Below the pieces are notes generated by a model. The model did no database searches. It had not been told where the DNA came from and saw nothing but the letters and a program-made list of their open reading frames with translations. The position numbers were made by a program, and so were the translations under genes. Positions 19,514 through 29,273 of a stretch of 54,639 nt of DNA are shown piece after piece. The stretch is taken from the NCBI RefSeq assembly GCF_001039005.1, contig NZ_LDWR01000074.1:1-54639 (forward strand), in the 5' to 3' direction. How positions within the stretch are numbered: the stretch's first letter is position 1; every line of letters starts with the position of its first letter. This stretch comes from Burkholderia cepacia (GTDB taxonomy: Bacteria > Pseudomonadota > Gammaproteobacteria > Burkholderiales > Burkholderiaceae).

Positions 19514-20929
19514 ATGAAGCCATTCGATGAAATGCTGCAATCCGGCGACATGGTAAGGGCGCCTTACGCGCGCCTGAAGCGGTGGCTCGACACGCAAAAT
19601 CCCGCGAGCCTCGCCCAGAAAGCCCACGACGCGGAAGGTGTGTTCCGCAAGACGGGCATCACGTTTGCCGTTTACGGCGACGCGGAGGCCGCCGAGCGGC
19701 TGATCCCGTTCGATATCGTCCCGCGCATCATCTCGGGCGCGGAATGGAGCCGGCTGTCGCTCGGCATCGAGCAGCGCGTGATGGCGCTCAACGCGTTCCT
19801 CGACGACATCTATCACCGGCAGGAGATCGTGCGCGCGGGCATCGTGCCGAAGCACCTGATCGCGCACAACGAAGCATTCGTGCCGGAGATGATCGATTTC
19901 CGGCCGCCGGGGAACGTTTACACGCACATCATCGGCGTCGACATCGTGCGCACCGGCGAGAACGAGTTCTACGTGCTCGAGGACAACGCGCGCACGCCGT
20001 CCGGCGTGTCGTACATGCTGGAAAACCGCGAGACGATGATGCAGCTCTTCCCCGAGCTGTTCCAGCAGGTGAAGGTGCGCCCGGTCGAGACCTATCCGCA
20101 GATGCTGCGCCAGTCGCTCGCGGCCGTGTGCCCGCCGGGCGGCAACGCCGACAACCCGACCATCGCCGTGCTGACGCCCGGCATCCACAATTCCGCGTAC
20201 TACGAACATTCGTTCCTCGCCGACCAGATGGGCGTGCACCTCGTCGAGGGCAGCGACCTGCAGGTGGTCGACGGCCGCGTCGCGATGCGCACGACCGAGG
20301 GTTTCCGCCCGATCGACGTGCTGTACCGGCGCGTCGACGACGCGTTCCTCGACCCGCTCACGTTCCGCCCCGATTCGGTGCTCGGCGTCGCGGGCATCAT
20401 GGACGTCTACCGCGCGGGCAACATCACGATCACGAACGCGCCCGGCACGGGCATCGCCGACGACAAGGCGATCTATTCGTACATGCCGGAGATCGTCGAG
20501 TTCTACACGGGCCGCAAGGCGCTGCTGGAGAACGTGCCGACCTGGCGCTGCGGCGAGGCCGACAGCTTGAAGTACGTGCTTGAGCATCTCGACGAACTGG
20601 TCGTGAAGGAAGTGCACGGCTCGGGCGGCTACGGGATGCTGGTCGGGCCGTGCGCGTCGAAGGCCGAGCTCGAGGCGTTCTCCGCGAAGCTGCGTGCGCG
20701 GCCCGCGAACTACATCGCGCAACCGACGCTGGCGCTGTCCACGACGCCGATCCTGACCGAAGCCGGCCTCGCGCCGCGCCACGTCGACCTGCGGCCGTTC
20801 GTGCTGGTGTCGGACCGGATCCGCATCACGCCGGGCGGGCTCACCCGCGTCGCGCTGAAGGAGGGATCGCTCGTCGTCAACTCGAGCCAGGGCGGCGGCA
20901 CCAAGGACACCTGGGTGCTGGCCGACTGA
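19514..20929 (+). CDS. Circularly permuted ATP-grasp protein (type 2 CPGR)
   Basis: 471 residues from the ATG at 19514, with GGAGA 9 bases upstream; an in-frame ATG at 19499 is possible. Motifs of the circularly permuted ATP-grasp family are seen throughout: VYGDAEAAERLIPFDIVPRI, YVLEDNARTPSGVSYMLENR, LTPGIHNSAYYEHSFLA, LYRRVDDAFLDPLTFRPDS, EVHGSGGYGMLVGP and SSQGGGTKDTWVLAD. ATP-grasp enzymes join a carboxylate to an amine or thiol; in this family the product is unknown, and peptide ligation has been proposed from gene context. It is followed 64 bases later by its usual partner, an alpha-E protein. Confidence 0.92.
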   Translation: MKPFDEMLQSGDMVRAPYARLKRWLDTQNPASLAQKAHDAEGVFRKTGITFAVYGDAEAAERLIPFDIVPRIISGAEWSRLSLGIEQRVMALNAFLDDIYHRQEIVRAGIVPKHLIAHNEAFVPEMIDFRPPGNVYTHIIGVDIVRTGENEFYVLEDNARTPSGVSYMLENRETMMQLFPELFQQVKVRPVETYPQMLRQSLAAVCPPGGNADNPTIAVLTPGIHNSAYYEHSFLADQMGVHLVEGSDLQVVDGRVAMRTTEGFRPIDVLYRRVDDAFLDPLTFRPDSVLGVAGIMDVYRAGNITITNAPGTGIADDKAIYSYMPEIVEFYTGRKALLENVPTWRCGEADSLKYVLEHLDELVVKEVHGSGGYGMLVGPCASKAELEAFSAKLRARPANYIAQPTLALSTTPILTEAGLAPRHVDLRPFVLVSDRIRITPGGLTRVALKEGSLVVNSSQGGGTKDTWVLAD

Positions 20930-20993
20930 GCCGGACACGACTGCGCGCGCCGGAGCCGGCGCGCGAACCGAACGAAGACGGAGTGGACACGAG

Positions 20994-21935
20994 ATGCTTC
21001 TGGGACGTACTGCAAGCGGTCTCTACTGGATGTACCGCTATATCGAGCGCGCGGAGAACATCGCGCGCATCGTCGATGCCGGGCTGCGGATGGCGCTCAC
21101 GCGCACGTCCGACGCGCCGGCTGAATGGTCGTCGGTGCTCGTCAGCTCGGGCACCGACGACGGCTACCGGCAGAAATACGACGCGTATGCGGCCGATACC
21201 GTGACCGACTACCTGCTGCGCGACCGCGACAACCCGTCGAGCGTGCTGGCGTGCATCGAGGCCGCACGCTCGAACGCGCGGATGGTGCGCACGGCGCTCA
21301 CGCGCGAAGCGTGGGAGAGCGTGAACGGCGCGTGGCTCGCGCTGCGCCGCGCGCTTGCGGAGCCGGTGCCGGAGAGCGAGCTGCCGGCCGTGCTCGACGA
21401 GGTGAAGCGCGAAACCGCGCTGATCCTCGGCAGCTTCTACAGCACGATGCTGCGCAACGAGATCTTTGATTTCGCGCAGATCGGCGCATACATCGAGCGC
21501 GCGGACAACACCGCGCGGATCATCGACGTCAAATACCACCTGCTGTTGCCGTCGGTGTCGCACGTCGGCACGATCCTCGACAACTACCAGTGGGAGACGA
21601 TCCTGCGCTGCGTGGCCGCGCACCGTTCGTACCGCTGGGTGTACGACGTGCAGTACAAGCCGCTGAACATCGCCGACTACCTGATCCTGAACGGCCGCAT
21701 GCCGCGTTCGCTGCGCTATTGCTACGGGCGCGTCGTGTCGAGCCTGAACCTGCTCGCGAAGGATTACGGCGTGACACATCCGTGTCACGACACGGCCACG
21801 AAGATCCTGCAAATGCTGTCCGACACCTCGGTCGAGCGGATCTTCAAGAGCGGCCTGCACGAGTTCCTGACCGACTTCATCGGCCGCAACAACAGCCTCG
21901 GGCTCGAAATCGCCCAGGCCTACAACTTCGACTGA
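20994..21935 (+). CDS. Alpha-E domain protein (DUF403)
   Basis: 313 residues, all-helical. The start MLLGRTASGLYWMYRYIERA is the signature of the alpha-E family, and a second repeat-like copy, GAYIERADNTARIIDVKYHL, occurs near residue 170. The family nearly always neighbours circularly permuted ATP-grasp and transglutaminase-like genes and is thought to act with them; no catalytic residues are known. It lies between the ATP-grasp gene and a transglutaminase gene with short gaps, so one operon is likely. Confidence 0.92.
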   Translation: MLLGRTASGLYWMYRYIERAENIARIVDAGLRMALTRTSDAPAEWSSVLVSSGTDDGYRQKYDAYAADTVTDYLLRDRDNPSSVLACIEAARSNARMVRTALTREAWESVNGAWLALRRALAEPVPESELPAVLDEVKRETALILGSFYSTMLRNEIFDFAQIGAYIERADNTARIIDVKYHLLLPSVSHVGTILDNYQWETILRCVAAHRSYRWVYDVQYKPLNIADYLILNGRMPRSLRYCYGRVVSSLNLLAKDYGVTHPCHDTATKILQMLSDTSVERIFKSGLHEFLTDFIGRNNSLGLEIAQAYNFD

Positions 21936-21943
21936 GACTTGCC

Positions 21944-22930
21944 ATGCGACTCGCCATTCGACACATCTCGCGTTATCAGTTCGACGATCAAGCCACCCAT
22001 GCGCTGCAACGGCTGCGGCTGCGCCCGCAGTCGGGCCCCGGGCAGACGGTGCGCGCGTGGCAGGTCACGATCGACGGCGTCGAGCCGACGCTGTCGTACG
22101 CCGACGGGCTCGGCAACCGGATCGACCTCGTGCGCCACGACCGCGGCACGAAGGCCGAGATCGTCGTCATCGCGGCCGGCGTCGTCGAGACGCAGGACCG
22201 CGCGGGCATTCTCGGCAATCCGGAAGGTTATGCGCCGCCGTGGATCTTCGAGCGCGAGACCGCGCTGACGAAGGCGGGCGACACCGTGCGCGCGCTCGCG
22301 GAGGCGCTGCCGATCGAGCCGCATGGCCTCGACGCATTGCACTGGCTGATGACGGAAGTGCACGGCCGCATCGCGTACGCGCCGAACCTGGCCGCCGACG
22401 CGCCCGTCGATGCGGAAACCGCGCTGCAAAGCGGCGAGGGCACGAGCCGCGACCATGCGCACGCGTTCATCGCGGCCGCGCGCGTGCTGAAGATTCCCGC
22501 GCGCTATATCTCGGGTTACGTGCTCGCCGACAGCGCGATGCAGCGCATCGCCGACGCGAAGCAGAACGTGGCCGACGAGGAGGAGGAAGCGCTCGCGCTG
22601 CAGAGCGGCGAGGACATGCAGCAGGTGCTCGGTGCGTCGCATGCGGGGCAGTCGCAGTCGCAATCGCAAGGGGTGCCGCATCCGGCGCTCGGCGCGCAGC
22701 CGCAAGCCGCCGCGCTGACGCAGCAGCCGGCCGGCCATGCGTGGGCCGAGGCTTATGTCGAAGGGCTCGGCTGGGTCGGGTTCGATCCGTTCATGAACCG
22801 CTGCCCGGACGAGCGCTACGTGCGTATCGCGGTCGGCCTCGACTATCGCGACGCGCAGCCGGTGACGGGGCTCGGAGCGACGGCCGTGGGCGTCGAGATC
22901 AGCGTCGTGCAGTCGCCGGAATTCGTCTGA
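21944..22930 (+). CDS. Transglutaminase-like protein with Ser in place of the catalytic Cys
   Basis: 328 residues from the ATG at 21944, 8 bases after the alpha-E stop. The N-terminal beta domain (MRLAIRHISRYQFDDQAT) and transglutaminase core are clear. At the nucleophile position the motif reads GEGTSRDHAHAF, so Ser168 (AGC at 22445-22447) stands where related proteins have Cys in G-x-C-x-D-x-A. The other triad residues are intact: His265 in GHAWAEAY and Asp281 in GWVGFDPF. Between them lies an unusual acidic/Gln-rich insertion (about residues 200-262, containing DEEEEA and SQSQSQ). It may be a non-catalytic binder or have altered chemistry. Confidence 0.9.
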   Translation: MRLAIRHISRYQFDDQATHALQRLRLRPQSGPGQTVRAWQVTIDGVEPTLSYADGLGNRIDLVRHDRGTKAEIVVIAAGVVETQDRAGILGNPEGYAPPWIFERETALTKAGDTVRALAEALPIEPHGLDALHWLMTEVHGRIAYAPNLAADAPVDAETALQSGEGTSRDHAHAFIAAARVLKIPARYISGYVLADSAMQRIADAKQNVADEEEEALALQSGEDMQQVLGASHAGQSQSQSQGVPHPALGAQPQAAALTQQPAGHAWAEAYVEGLGWVGFDPFMNRCPDERYVRIAVGLDYRDAQPVTGLGATAVGVEISVVQSPEFV

Positions 22931-23023
22931 CCTGACGCGCGCTTTCGCCGAATCCGCCATGCCGGGCCGCCGCGTCGAGGGCGACGCGACGCGTGCGGCC
23001 GGCCCAACCCGAACCGAGCTCCC

Positions 23024-26000
23024 ATGTCCATCCACGTCGCGCTGCATCACACCACCCGCTACCGTTACGACCGGCTCGTCAATCTCGGCCCGCAGGTCGT
23101 GCGGTTGCGGCCCGCGCCGCACTGCCGGACGCCGATCGTCGCGTACTCGATGACGGTCGAGCCCGCGCAGCACTTCATCAACTGGCAGCAGGACCCGTTC
23201 TCGAACTATCTCGCGCGGCTCGTGTTTCCGGAGCGCACGGAATCCTTCGAGATCACGATCGATCTCGTCGCCGAGATGTCGGTGTACAACCCGTTCGACT
23301 TCTTTCTCGAAGCCAGCGCGGAGCAATACCCGTTCAGCTATGACGATGCGCTGAAGACCGAGCTCGCGCCGTATCTCGCGTGCGATCCGAAGACGAGCGC
23401 GTCGCCGCTGTTCCGCGCGTATGTCGACGGCGTCGACCTTACGCCGGCCGGCACCGTGAACTTCCTCGTTGCGGTGAACCAGCAACTGCAGCGCGACATC
23501 GGCTATCTCGTGCGGCTGGAGCCCGGCGTGCAGACGCCCGAGCAGACGCTCGAACTCGCGTCCGGCTCGTGCCGCGACAGCGCGTGGCTGCTCGTGCAGC
23601 TGTGCCGGCATCTCGGCATCGCCGCGCGTTTCGTGTCGGGCTACCTGATCCAGCTCACGCCCGACGTGAAGTCGCTCGACGGCCCGAGCGGCACGTCGGT
23701 CGACTTCACCGACCTGCACGCATGGTGCGAGGTCTACCTGCCGGGCGCCGGATGGATCGGCTTCGATCCGACCTCGGGCCTGCTCGCCGGCGAAGGGCAT
23801 ATCCCGCTCGCGTGCACGCCGCAGCCGACCAGCGCCGCGCCGGTCGAAGGGCTGATCGACGAGTGCGAGGTGTCGTTCGAGCACGAGATGGCGGTGACGC
23901 GCGTGTACGAATCGCCGCGCGTGACGAAGCCGTATACGGAGTCGCAATGGGACGCGGTGCGCACGCTCGGCACGCAGGTCGATGGCGCACTGGCGGCCGG
24001 CGACGTGCGGCTCACGCAGGGCGGCGAGCCGACCTTCGTGTCGATCGACGATCGCGACGGCGCCGAGTGGAATACCGATGCGCTCGGACCGACCAAGCGC
24101 GGTTACGCGACCGAACTCGTGCAGCGGCTGCGCGCCGAATACGGCGACGGCGGCTTCCTGCATTTCGGGCAGGGCAAGTGGTATCCGGGCGAGCAATTGC
24201 CGCGCTGGGCGCTGTCGATCTTCTGGCGCGCGGACGGCCAGCCCGTGTGGCACGATCCATCGCTGTTCGCCGACGAGCGCGAGCCGTCCGCCTGTACGAC
24301 CGATGACGCGAAGCGCTTCATCGACGCGCTGGCCGCGCGGCTGAACCTGACCGGCGACTTCATCCTGCCCGGTTACGAGGACGTCTGGTACTACCTGTGG
24401 CGCGAACGCCGGCTGCCGGTCAACGTCGACCCGTTCGACTCGCGCCTCGACGACGAGCTCGAACGCGCGCGGCTGCGCAAGGTGTTCGAGCAGCAGCTCG
24501 ACAGTGTGGTCGGCTACGTGCTGCCGGTCCAGCGCACGGAAGATGGGCGGGGCCGCCATCGGCCGGGCCTCGACGGGCCGCGCTGGCAGACCGGCCCGTG
24601 GTTCTTCCGCGACGAGCGGATGTACCTCGTGCCCGGCGATTCGCCGATGGGCTATCGGCTGCCGCTCGATTCGCTGCCATGGGCCGCGCGTGCCGATCAT
24701 CCGCACCTGGTCGAACGCGATCCGTTCGCGCCGCGCACCGCGCTGCCGGAAGCTGCCGCCATCCGCGCGCGTTATGCGGGGCCGGCCGACGCGCCGCGCT
24801 ACCTGTCCGGCGTGCATCGCGAAGCGTCCGCGCAGACCGTGATGCAGTGGCGCAACGACGGCACGGCCGCAGACGGGCGGCCCGCCGCGCACGATCCTCA
24901 GCGTCGGCCCGAGCGCTTCGAATCGGCCGCGTGGATCACGCGCACCGCGCTGTGCGTCGAAGTGCGCAACGGCATCCTGTACCTGTTCATGCCGCCGCTC
25001 GCCGCGCTCGAGGATTATCTCGAACTGCTCGGCGCGATCGAGCTGACCGCGCACGCGCTCGGCGTGAAGCTCGTGCTCGAAGGCTACCCGCCGCCGCGCG
25101 ATGCGCGGCTGAAGATGCTGCAGGTGACGCCCGATCCCGGCGTGATCGAGGTGAACATCCATCCGGCCGCGAGCTTCGACGAACTCGTCGACCACACCGA
25201 ATTCCTGTACGACGCCGCATGGCAGTCGCGGATGTGCAGCGAGAAGTTCATGGTCGACGGCCGCCACGTCGGCACGGGCGGCGGCAACCACTTCGTGCTC
25301 GGCGGCGCGACGCCGGCCGACAGCCCGTTCCTGCGCCGTCCGGACTTGCTCGCGAGCCTGGTCGCGTACTGGCACAACCATCCGTCGCTGTCGTACCTGT
25401 TCTCCGGGCTCTTCATCGGGCCGACGAGCCAGGCGCCGCGCGTCGACGAGGCGCGCAACGATCAGCTCTACGAACTCGACATCGCGTTCGCGGAGATCCA
25501 GCGCAACAAGCTGCTGTACGGGCAGGACATGCCGCCGTGGCTCGTCGACCGCGTGCTGCGCAACCTGCTGATCGACGTGACGGGCAACACGCATCGCAGC
25601 GAATTCTGCATCGACAAGCTGTATTCGCCGGATTCGTCTACCGGCCGGCTCGGCCTGCTCGAACTGCGCGCGTTCGAGATGCCGCCGCATGCGCGGATGA
25701 GCGTCGTGCAGCAACTGCTGCTGCGCGCGCTGGTCGCGCGTTTCTGGGCAGCGCCGTACACGACGCCGCTGACGCGCTGGGGCACCGCGCTGCACGACCG
25801 CTTCATGCTGCCGGCGTTTCTTCAGATGGATTTCGACGACGTGCTGGCCGAACTGCGCGATGCCGGTTTCGGGTTCGATCCGGCCTGGTTCGCGCCGCAT
25901 TTCGAATTCCGCTTCCCGCTGTTCGGCGAGATCGCGGTGAACGGGATGCAGCTGTCGCTGCGCGGCGCGCTGGAGCCGTGGCACGTGATGGGCGAGGAGG

Positions 26001-26452
26001 GCGCGCCCGGCGGCACGGTGCGCTACGTCGATTCGTCGGTCGAACGGCTCGAAGTGCGCGTGACGGGGCTGAATGACAACCGGCACGTCGTGACCGTCAA
26101 TGGTCGCGCGCTGCCGCTGCAGCCGACCGGCACCGTCGGCGAATACATCGCGGGCGTGCGCTACAAGGCGTGGGCGCCGCCGTCCGCGCTGCATCCGACC
26201 ATCGGCGTGCATGCGCCGCTCACGTTCGACATCGTCGATACGTGGCTGCAGCGCTCGCTCGGCGGCTGTCGTTATCACGTCGCGCATCCGGGCGGCCGCA
26301 ACTACGCGACGTTCCCCGTCAATGCGTACGAGGCCGAGAGTCGCCGGCTCGCGCGCTTCGTCGAGATGGGGCATACGCCGGGGCGAATGGACGTCTCGGC
26401 CGCCGCGCCGAGCCGCGAATTCCCGTTCACGCTCGACCTGCGGCGGCCCTGA
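23024..26452 (+). CDS. Large transglutaminase-like protein with DUF2126 region
   Basis: 1142 residues. Residues about 1-300 are a transglutaminase-like domain with an intact triad: Cys183 in SGSCRDSAWLL, His232 in DLHAWCEVY and Asp248 in GWIGFDPTSG. The remainder (about 310-1142) matches the DUF2126 region, starting with LTQGGEPTFVSIDD and containing FLHFGQGKWYPGEQLPRWAL, VEVNIHPAASFDEL and HVGTGGGNHFVLGG, features reminiscent of glutamine-synthetase-like amidoligase folds reported for this group. It probably combines a thiol peptidase or transferase with a ligase. It lies 93 bases after the Ser-type transglutaminase. Confidence 0.92.
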   Translation: MSIHVALHHTTRYRYDRLVNLGPQVVRLRPAPHCRTPIVAYSMTVEPAQHFINWQQDPFSNYLARLVFPERTESFEITIDLVAEMSVYNPFDFFLEASAEQYPFSYDDALKTELAPYLACDPKTSASPLFRAYVDGVDLTPAGTVNFLVAVNQQLQRDIGYLVRLEPGVQTPEQTLELASGSCRDSAWLLVQLCRHLGIAARFVSGYLIQLTPDVKSLDGPSGTSVDFTDLHAWCEVYLPGAGWIGFDPTSGLLAGEGHIPLACTPQPTSAAPVEGLIDECEVSFEHEMAVTRVYESPRVTKPYTESQWDAVRTLGTQVDGALAAGDVRLTQGGEPTFVSIDDRDGAEWNTDALGPTKRGYATELVQRLRAEYGDGGFLHFGQGKWYPGEQLPRWALSIFWRADGQPVWHDPSLFADEREPSACTTDDAKRFIDALAARLNLTGDFILPGYEDVWYYLWRERRLPVNVDPFDSRLDDELERARLRKVFEQQLDSVVGYVLPVQRTEDGRGRHRPGLDGPRWQTGPWFFRDERMYLVPGDSPMGYRLPLDSLPWAARADHPHLVERDPFAPRTALPEAAAIRARYAGPADAPRYLSGVHREASAQTVMQWRNDGTAADGRPAAHDPQRRPERFESAAWITRTALCVEVRNGILYLFMPPLAALEDYLELLGAIELTAHALGVKLVLEGYPPPRDARLKMLQVTPDPGVIEVNIHPAASFDELVDHTEFLYDAAWQSRMCSEKFMVDGRHVGTGGGNHFVLGGATPADSPFLRRPDLLASLVAYWHNHPSLSYLFSGLFIGPTSQAPRVDEARNDQLYELDIAFAEIQRNKLLYGQDMPPWLVDRVLRNLLIDVTGNTHRSEFCIDKLYSPDSSTGRLGLLELRAFEMPPHARMSVVQQLLLRALVARFWAAPYTTPLTRWGTALHDRFMLPAFLQMDFDDVLAELRDAGFGFDPAWFAPHFEFRFPLFGEIAVNGMQLSLRGALEPWHVMGEEGAPGGTVRYVDSSVERLEVRVTGLNDNRHVVTVNGRALPLQPTGTVGEYIAGVRYKAWAPPSALHPTIGVHAPLTFDIVDTWLQRSLGGCRYHVAHPGGRNYATFPVNAYEAESRRLARFVEMGHTPGRMDVSAAAPSREFPFTLDLRRP

Positions 26453-26624
26453 CCGGCCGATGACAGGCATCACGACGATGCGCGGCTCGCGTTCTCCCGG
26501 CGCACCGGTCGATAGCGGCCCCGCCGGAGTGCTAGGATGCGGGCAGATTGCGGCCGCGCGCAACGGCCCGCCGCTCATGCGGCGGCGCCCGTGCGCGGCC
26601 GCACCCTGAAGACGAAACGATACT

Positions 26625-29273
26625 GTGTCGCCCATTCAAACCGATCATCTCGCCGCCCTCGACGCGATGCCCACGCTTTTCGATACCGGCGCGCAGCCGG
26701 ACGCCGCGGAACTGGCCGCCGCGCTCGCGGCGCCGGCCGCCACCGGCCGTTACGACGAACTGCGCGGCAGCGCGGCCGGCCTGAACGCGCCTGCGCTCGC
26801 GCCTGCATGGCGCAGCTTTTTCACGTCGATCGGCAGCGACGGCGTGGCCGACCTCGATCGCCGCGCCGACGCGCTGCAGCGGCGCATGCGCGAGAACGGC
26901 CTGTTCTATCAGTTGCACGAGCAGCGCGCCGGCGCCGGCGCGGTTGGCCCGTGGTCGCTCGACCTGCTGCCGCTGATCGTCACGCCCGAGGACTGGGTCG
27001 CGATCGAGCGCGGCGTGCTGCAGCGCGTGCGGCTGCTCAACGCGACGATGGCTGACCTGTACGGGCCGCAGACGATCCTGCAGCGCGGGCTGCTGCCGCC
27101 CGCGCTCGTCACCGGGCATCCCGGCTACCTGCGCGCGATGCGCGGCGCGCGCGTGCCGGGCGACACGTGGCTGCACGTCGTCGCGTTCGATCTCGCGCGT
27201 GGCCCGGACGGGCAGTGGCGGATCGTCGCGCAGCACACGCAGGGCGCGGCCGGGCTCGGTTATCTGCTCGAAAACCGGCTGATCGTGTCGCGGCTGTTTC
27301 CGCGCGGGTTTCGCGGGCTGCGCGTGCAGCGGCTCGCGTCCGCGTACCGCGCGCTGCTGCAGAGCATGCAGGCGCTCAGCCCGACCGCGAAGAATTCGCG
27401 GATCGTGCTGCTCACGCCGGGGCCGCACAGCGCGACCTATTTCGAGCATGCGTATCTCGCGCGTTACCTCGGCCTCACGCTCGTCGAAGGCGGCGACCTG
27501 ACAGCGCGCGACAACCGCGTGTTCCTGAAAACGCTGCGCGGGCTCGAACCCGTGCACGGCATCCTGCGGCGCGTCGACGACGCGTGGCTCGATCCGCTCG
27601 AACTGCGGCCCGATTCGATGCTCGGCGTGCCGGGGCTGCTGCAGGCCGTGCGCGCGGGCAACGTGCTGCTCGCGAACGCGCCGGGCTCGGGCTTTCTCGA
27701 ATCGCCGGCCATGCTCGGTTTCATGCCGCGACTCGCGGAGGGGCTGCTGGGCGAAACGCTGACGCTGCCGGCCGTGCATTCATGGTGGTGCGGCGAGGCG
27801 GCCGCCTGTGACGACGCGCTACCGCAGCTCGCGCGCGGCATCGTGAAGGCGTCGTATCCGCCCGACGTGCAGGCCGGCGGCCCGTTCGAGCCGGTGATCG
27901 GCGCGCGGCTCACGCAGGCGCAGCTCGCGGAGTGGCGCGCGCGGATCCTGGCGCAGCCCGAACACTACACGGTGCAGGCCGACCTGCCGCTGTCGCAGGC
28001 GCCGACCTGGCCGCGTCACGACGCGCCCGACGGCAACGGCAGTGCGCGCATCGTGCCGAAGCCGGTGCTGCTGCGCGTCTTCGCGCTCGCCGACGGCGCG
28101 CAGCGCTGGCGCCTCCTGCCGGGCGGGCTGTCGCGGGTCGGCACGCGCGACACGCTGTTCAACGCGCCGATGCCGCGCGGCGGCAGCACCGTCGATACGT
28201 GGGTGATGACCGAAGGCATCGTCGATTCGACGACGCTGCTTCAAACGCACCTCGGCCCCGACGACCTCGTCGAGCGGCCGCGCGCGATCGCGAGCCGCGC
28301 GGCCGAGAACCTGTTCTGGCTCGGCCGCTACACCGAGCGCGCGACCAACCTGATGCGCCTCGCGCGCGCCGCGCTCGAGCGGCTGCGCGGCGAGGACGAC
28401 GTCGACAGTCCCGCGCATCTGGAGCTGATCGACACGCTGTGTCGCGACACCGGCCTGATCGCGGCCGATGCGCCGAACGCCGTCGATGCGCCGCGTGCGT
28501 TCCAGCACGCGCTCGCGACGTCGCTGACGCGCGGCGCGGATCGCACGTCGGGAGTCGCGTCGTGCCTGTTCGGGATGCGCGGCGCCGCCGCCGCGATCCG
28601 CGAGCGGCTGTCGAGCGATCAATGGCGGCTGATCGACGACGCGACGCAACTGTTCGCGGACAGCGCCGGTTTGCCGGAAGCCGAGGAGCAGATCGGCAAC
28701 GACGCGCTGCAGTTGCTGGAGCGTCTCGGCCTGCTGCTCGGCGCGATCACGGGCGCGCAGACCGACAACATGACGCGCGATGACGGCTGGCGGTTGCTGT
28801 CGATCGGCCGGCAGATCGAACGGCTGGACTTCCTGTGCGCCGTGTTGAAGTTCGCGTTCGACGAGGGCGCCGTGCATCGGCAGGACGGCTTCGAGCTCGT
28901 GCTGGAGCTGTTCGACAGCACGATCACGTTCCGCTCGCGTTTTCAGCGCGGCTTCGACGTCGCGCCGCTGCTGTCGCTCGTCGTGCTCGATACCGACAAC
29001 CCGCGCTCGCTCGGCTGGGTCGTGCAGGCGCTGCGCGGCCGGTTGACGAAGGTCGAGCGCAGCGAAGGTTATGCGTTGTCGGAGCTGGCCGAGACGGTTC
29101 CGGACGTGCCCGCGTGGTCGCTGCACGAACTGTGCGAAACCGCCGACGGCGGCCGGCACGACAAGCTGCTCGATGCGCTCGACGCGACGGTGAGGGCGGT
29201 CTGGGAACTGTCGAACCGGATCGGCGAACGCTATTTCAGCCACGTACGCGAGGCGGGCAGGACGCTATGGTGA
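26625..29273 (+). CDS. Fused circularly permuted ATP-grasp and alpha-E protein
   Basis: 882 residues from a GTG start. Residues about 90-560 repeat the ATP-grasp motifs of the first cluster gene (YLLENRLIVSRLF, LTPGPHSATYFEHAYLARYL, LRRVDDAWLDPLELRPDS, then RGGSTVDTWVMTEG). Residues about 575-882 repeat the alpha-E domain (ASRAAENLFWLGRYTERATN, then LLSIGRQIERLDFLCAVL). It is therefore the fused counterpart of the two separate genes at 19514-21935. The N-terminal 90 residues have no equivalent in the first copy. The gene overlaps the next by 7 bases. Confidence 0.92.
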   Translation: MSPIQTDHLAALDAMPTLFDTGAQPDAAELAAALAAPAATGRYDELRGSAAGLNAPALAPAWRSFFTSIGSDGVADLDRRADALQRRMRENGLFYQLHEQRAGAGAVGPWSLDLLPLIVTPEDWVAIERGVLQRVRLLNATMADLYGPQTILQRGLLPPALVTGHPGYLRAMRGARVPGDTWLHVVAFDLARGPDGQWRIVAQHTQGAAGLGYLLENRLIVSRLFPRGFRGLRVQRLASAYRALLQSMQALSPTAKNSRIVLLTPGPHSATYFEHAYLARYLGLTLVEGGDLTARDNRVFLKTLRGLEPVHGILRRVDDAWLDPLELRPDSMLGVPGLLQAVRAGNVLLANAPGSGFLESPAMLGFMPRLAEGLLGETLTLPAVHSWWCGEAAACDDALPQLARGIVKASYPPDVQAGGPFEPVIGARLTQAQLAEWRARILAQPEHYTVQADLPLSQAPTWPRHDAPDGNGSARIVPKPVLLRVFALADGAQRWRLLPGGLSRVGTRDTLFNAPMPRGGSTVDTWVMTEGIVDSTTLLQTHLGPDDLVERPRAIASRAAENLFWLGRYTERATNLMRLARAALERLRGEDDVDSPAHLELIDTLCRDTGLIAADAPNAVDAPRAFQHALATSLTRGADRTSGVASCLFGMRGAAAAIRERLSSDQWRLIDDATQLFADSAGLPEAEEQIGNDALQLLERLGLLLGAITGAQTDNMTRDDGWRLLSIGRQIERLDFLCAVLKFAFDEGAVHRQDGFELVLELFDSTITFRSRFQRGFDVAPLLSLVVLDTDNPRSLGWVVQALRGRLTKVERSEGYALSELAETVPDVPAWSLHELCETADGGRHDKLLDALDATVRAVWELSNRIGERYFSHVREAGRTLW

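Noticed and set aside
21920..26635. 1571-codon open frame on the minus strand
   Set aside because: It is a shadow of the transglutaminase genes on the plus strand: Arg/His/Ala-biased, with no domain motifs, no signal and no ribosome site. Such long antisense frames are normal at this GC content.
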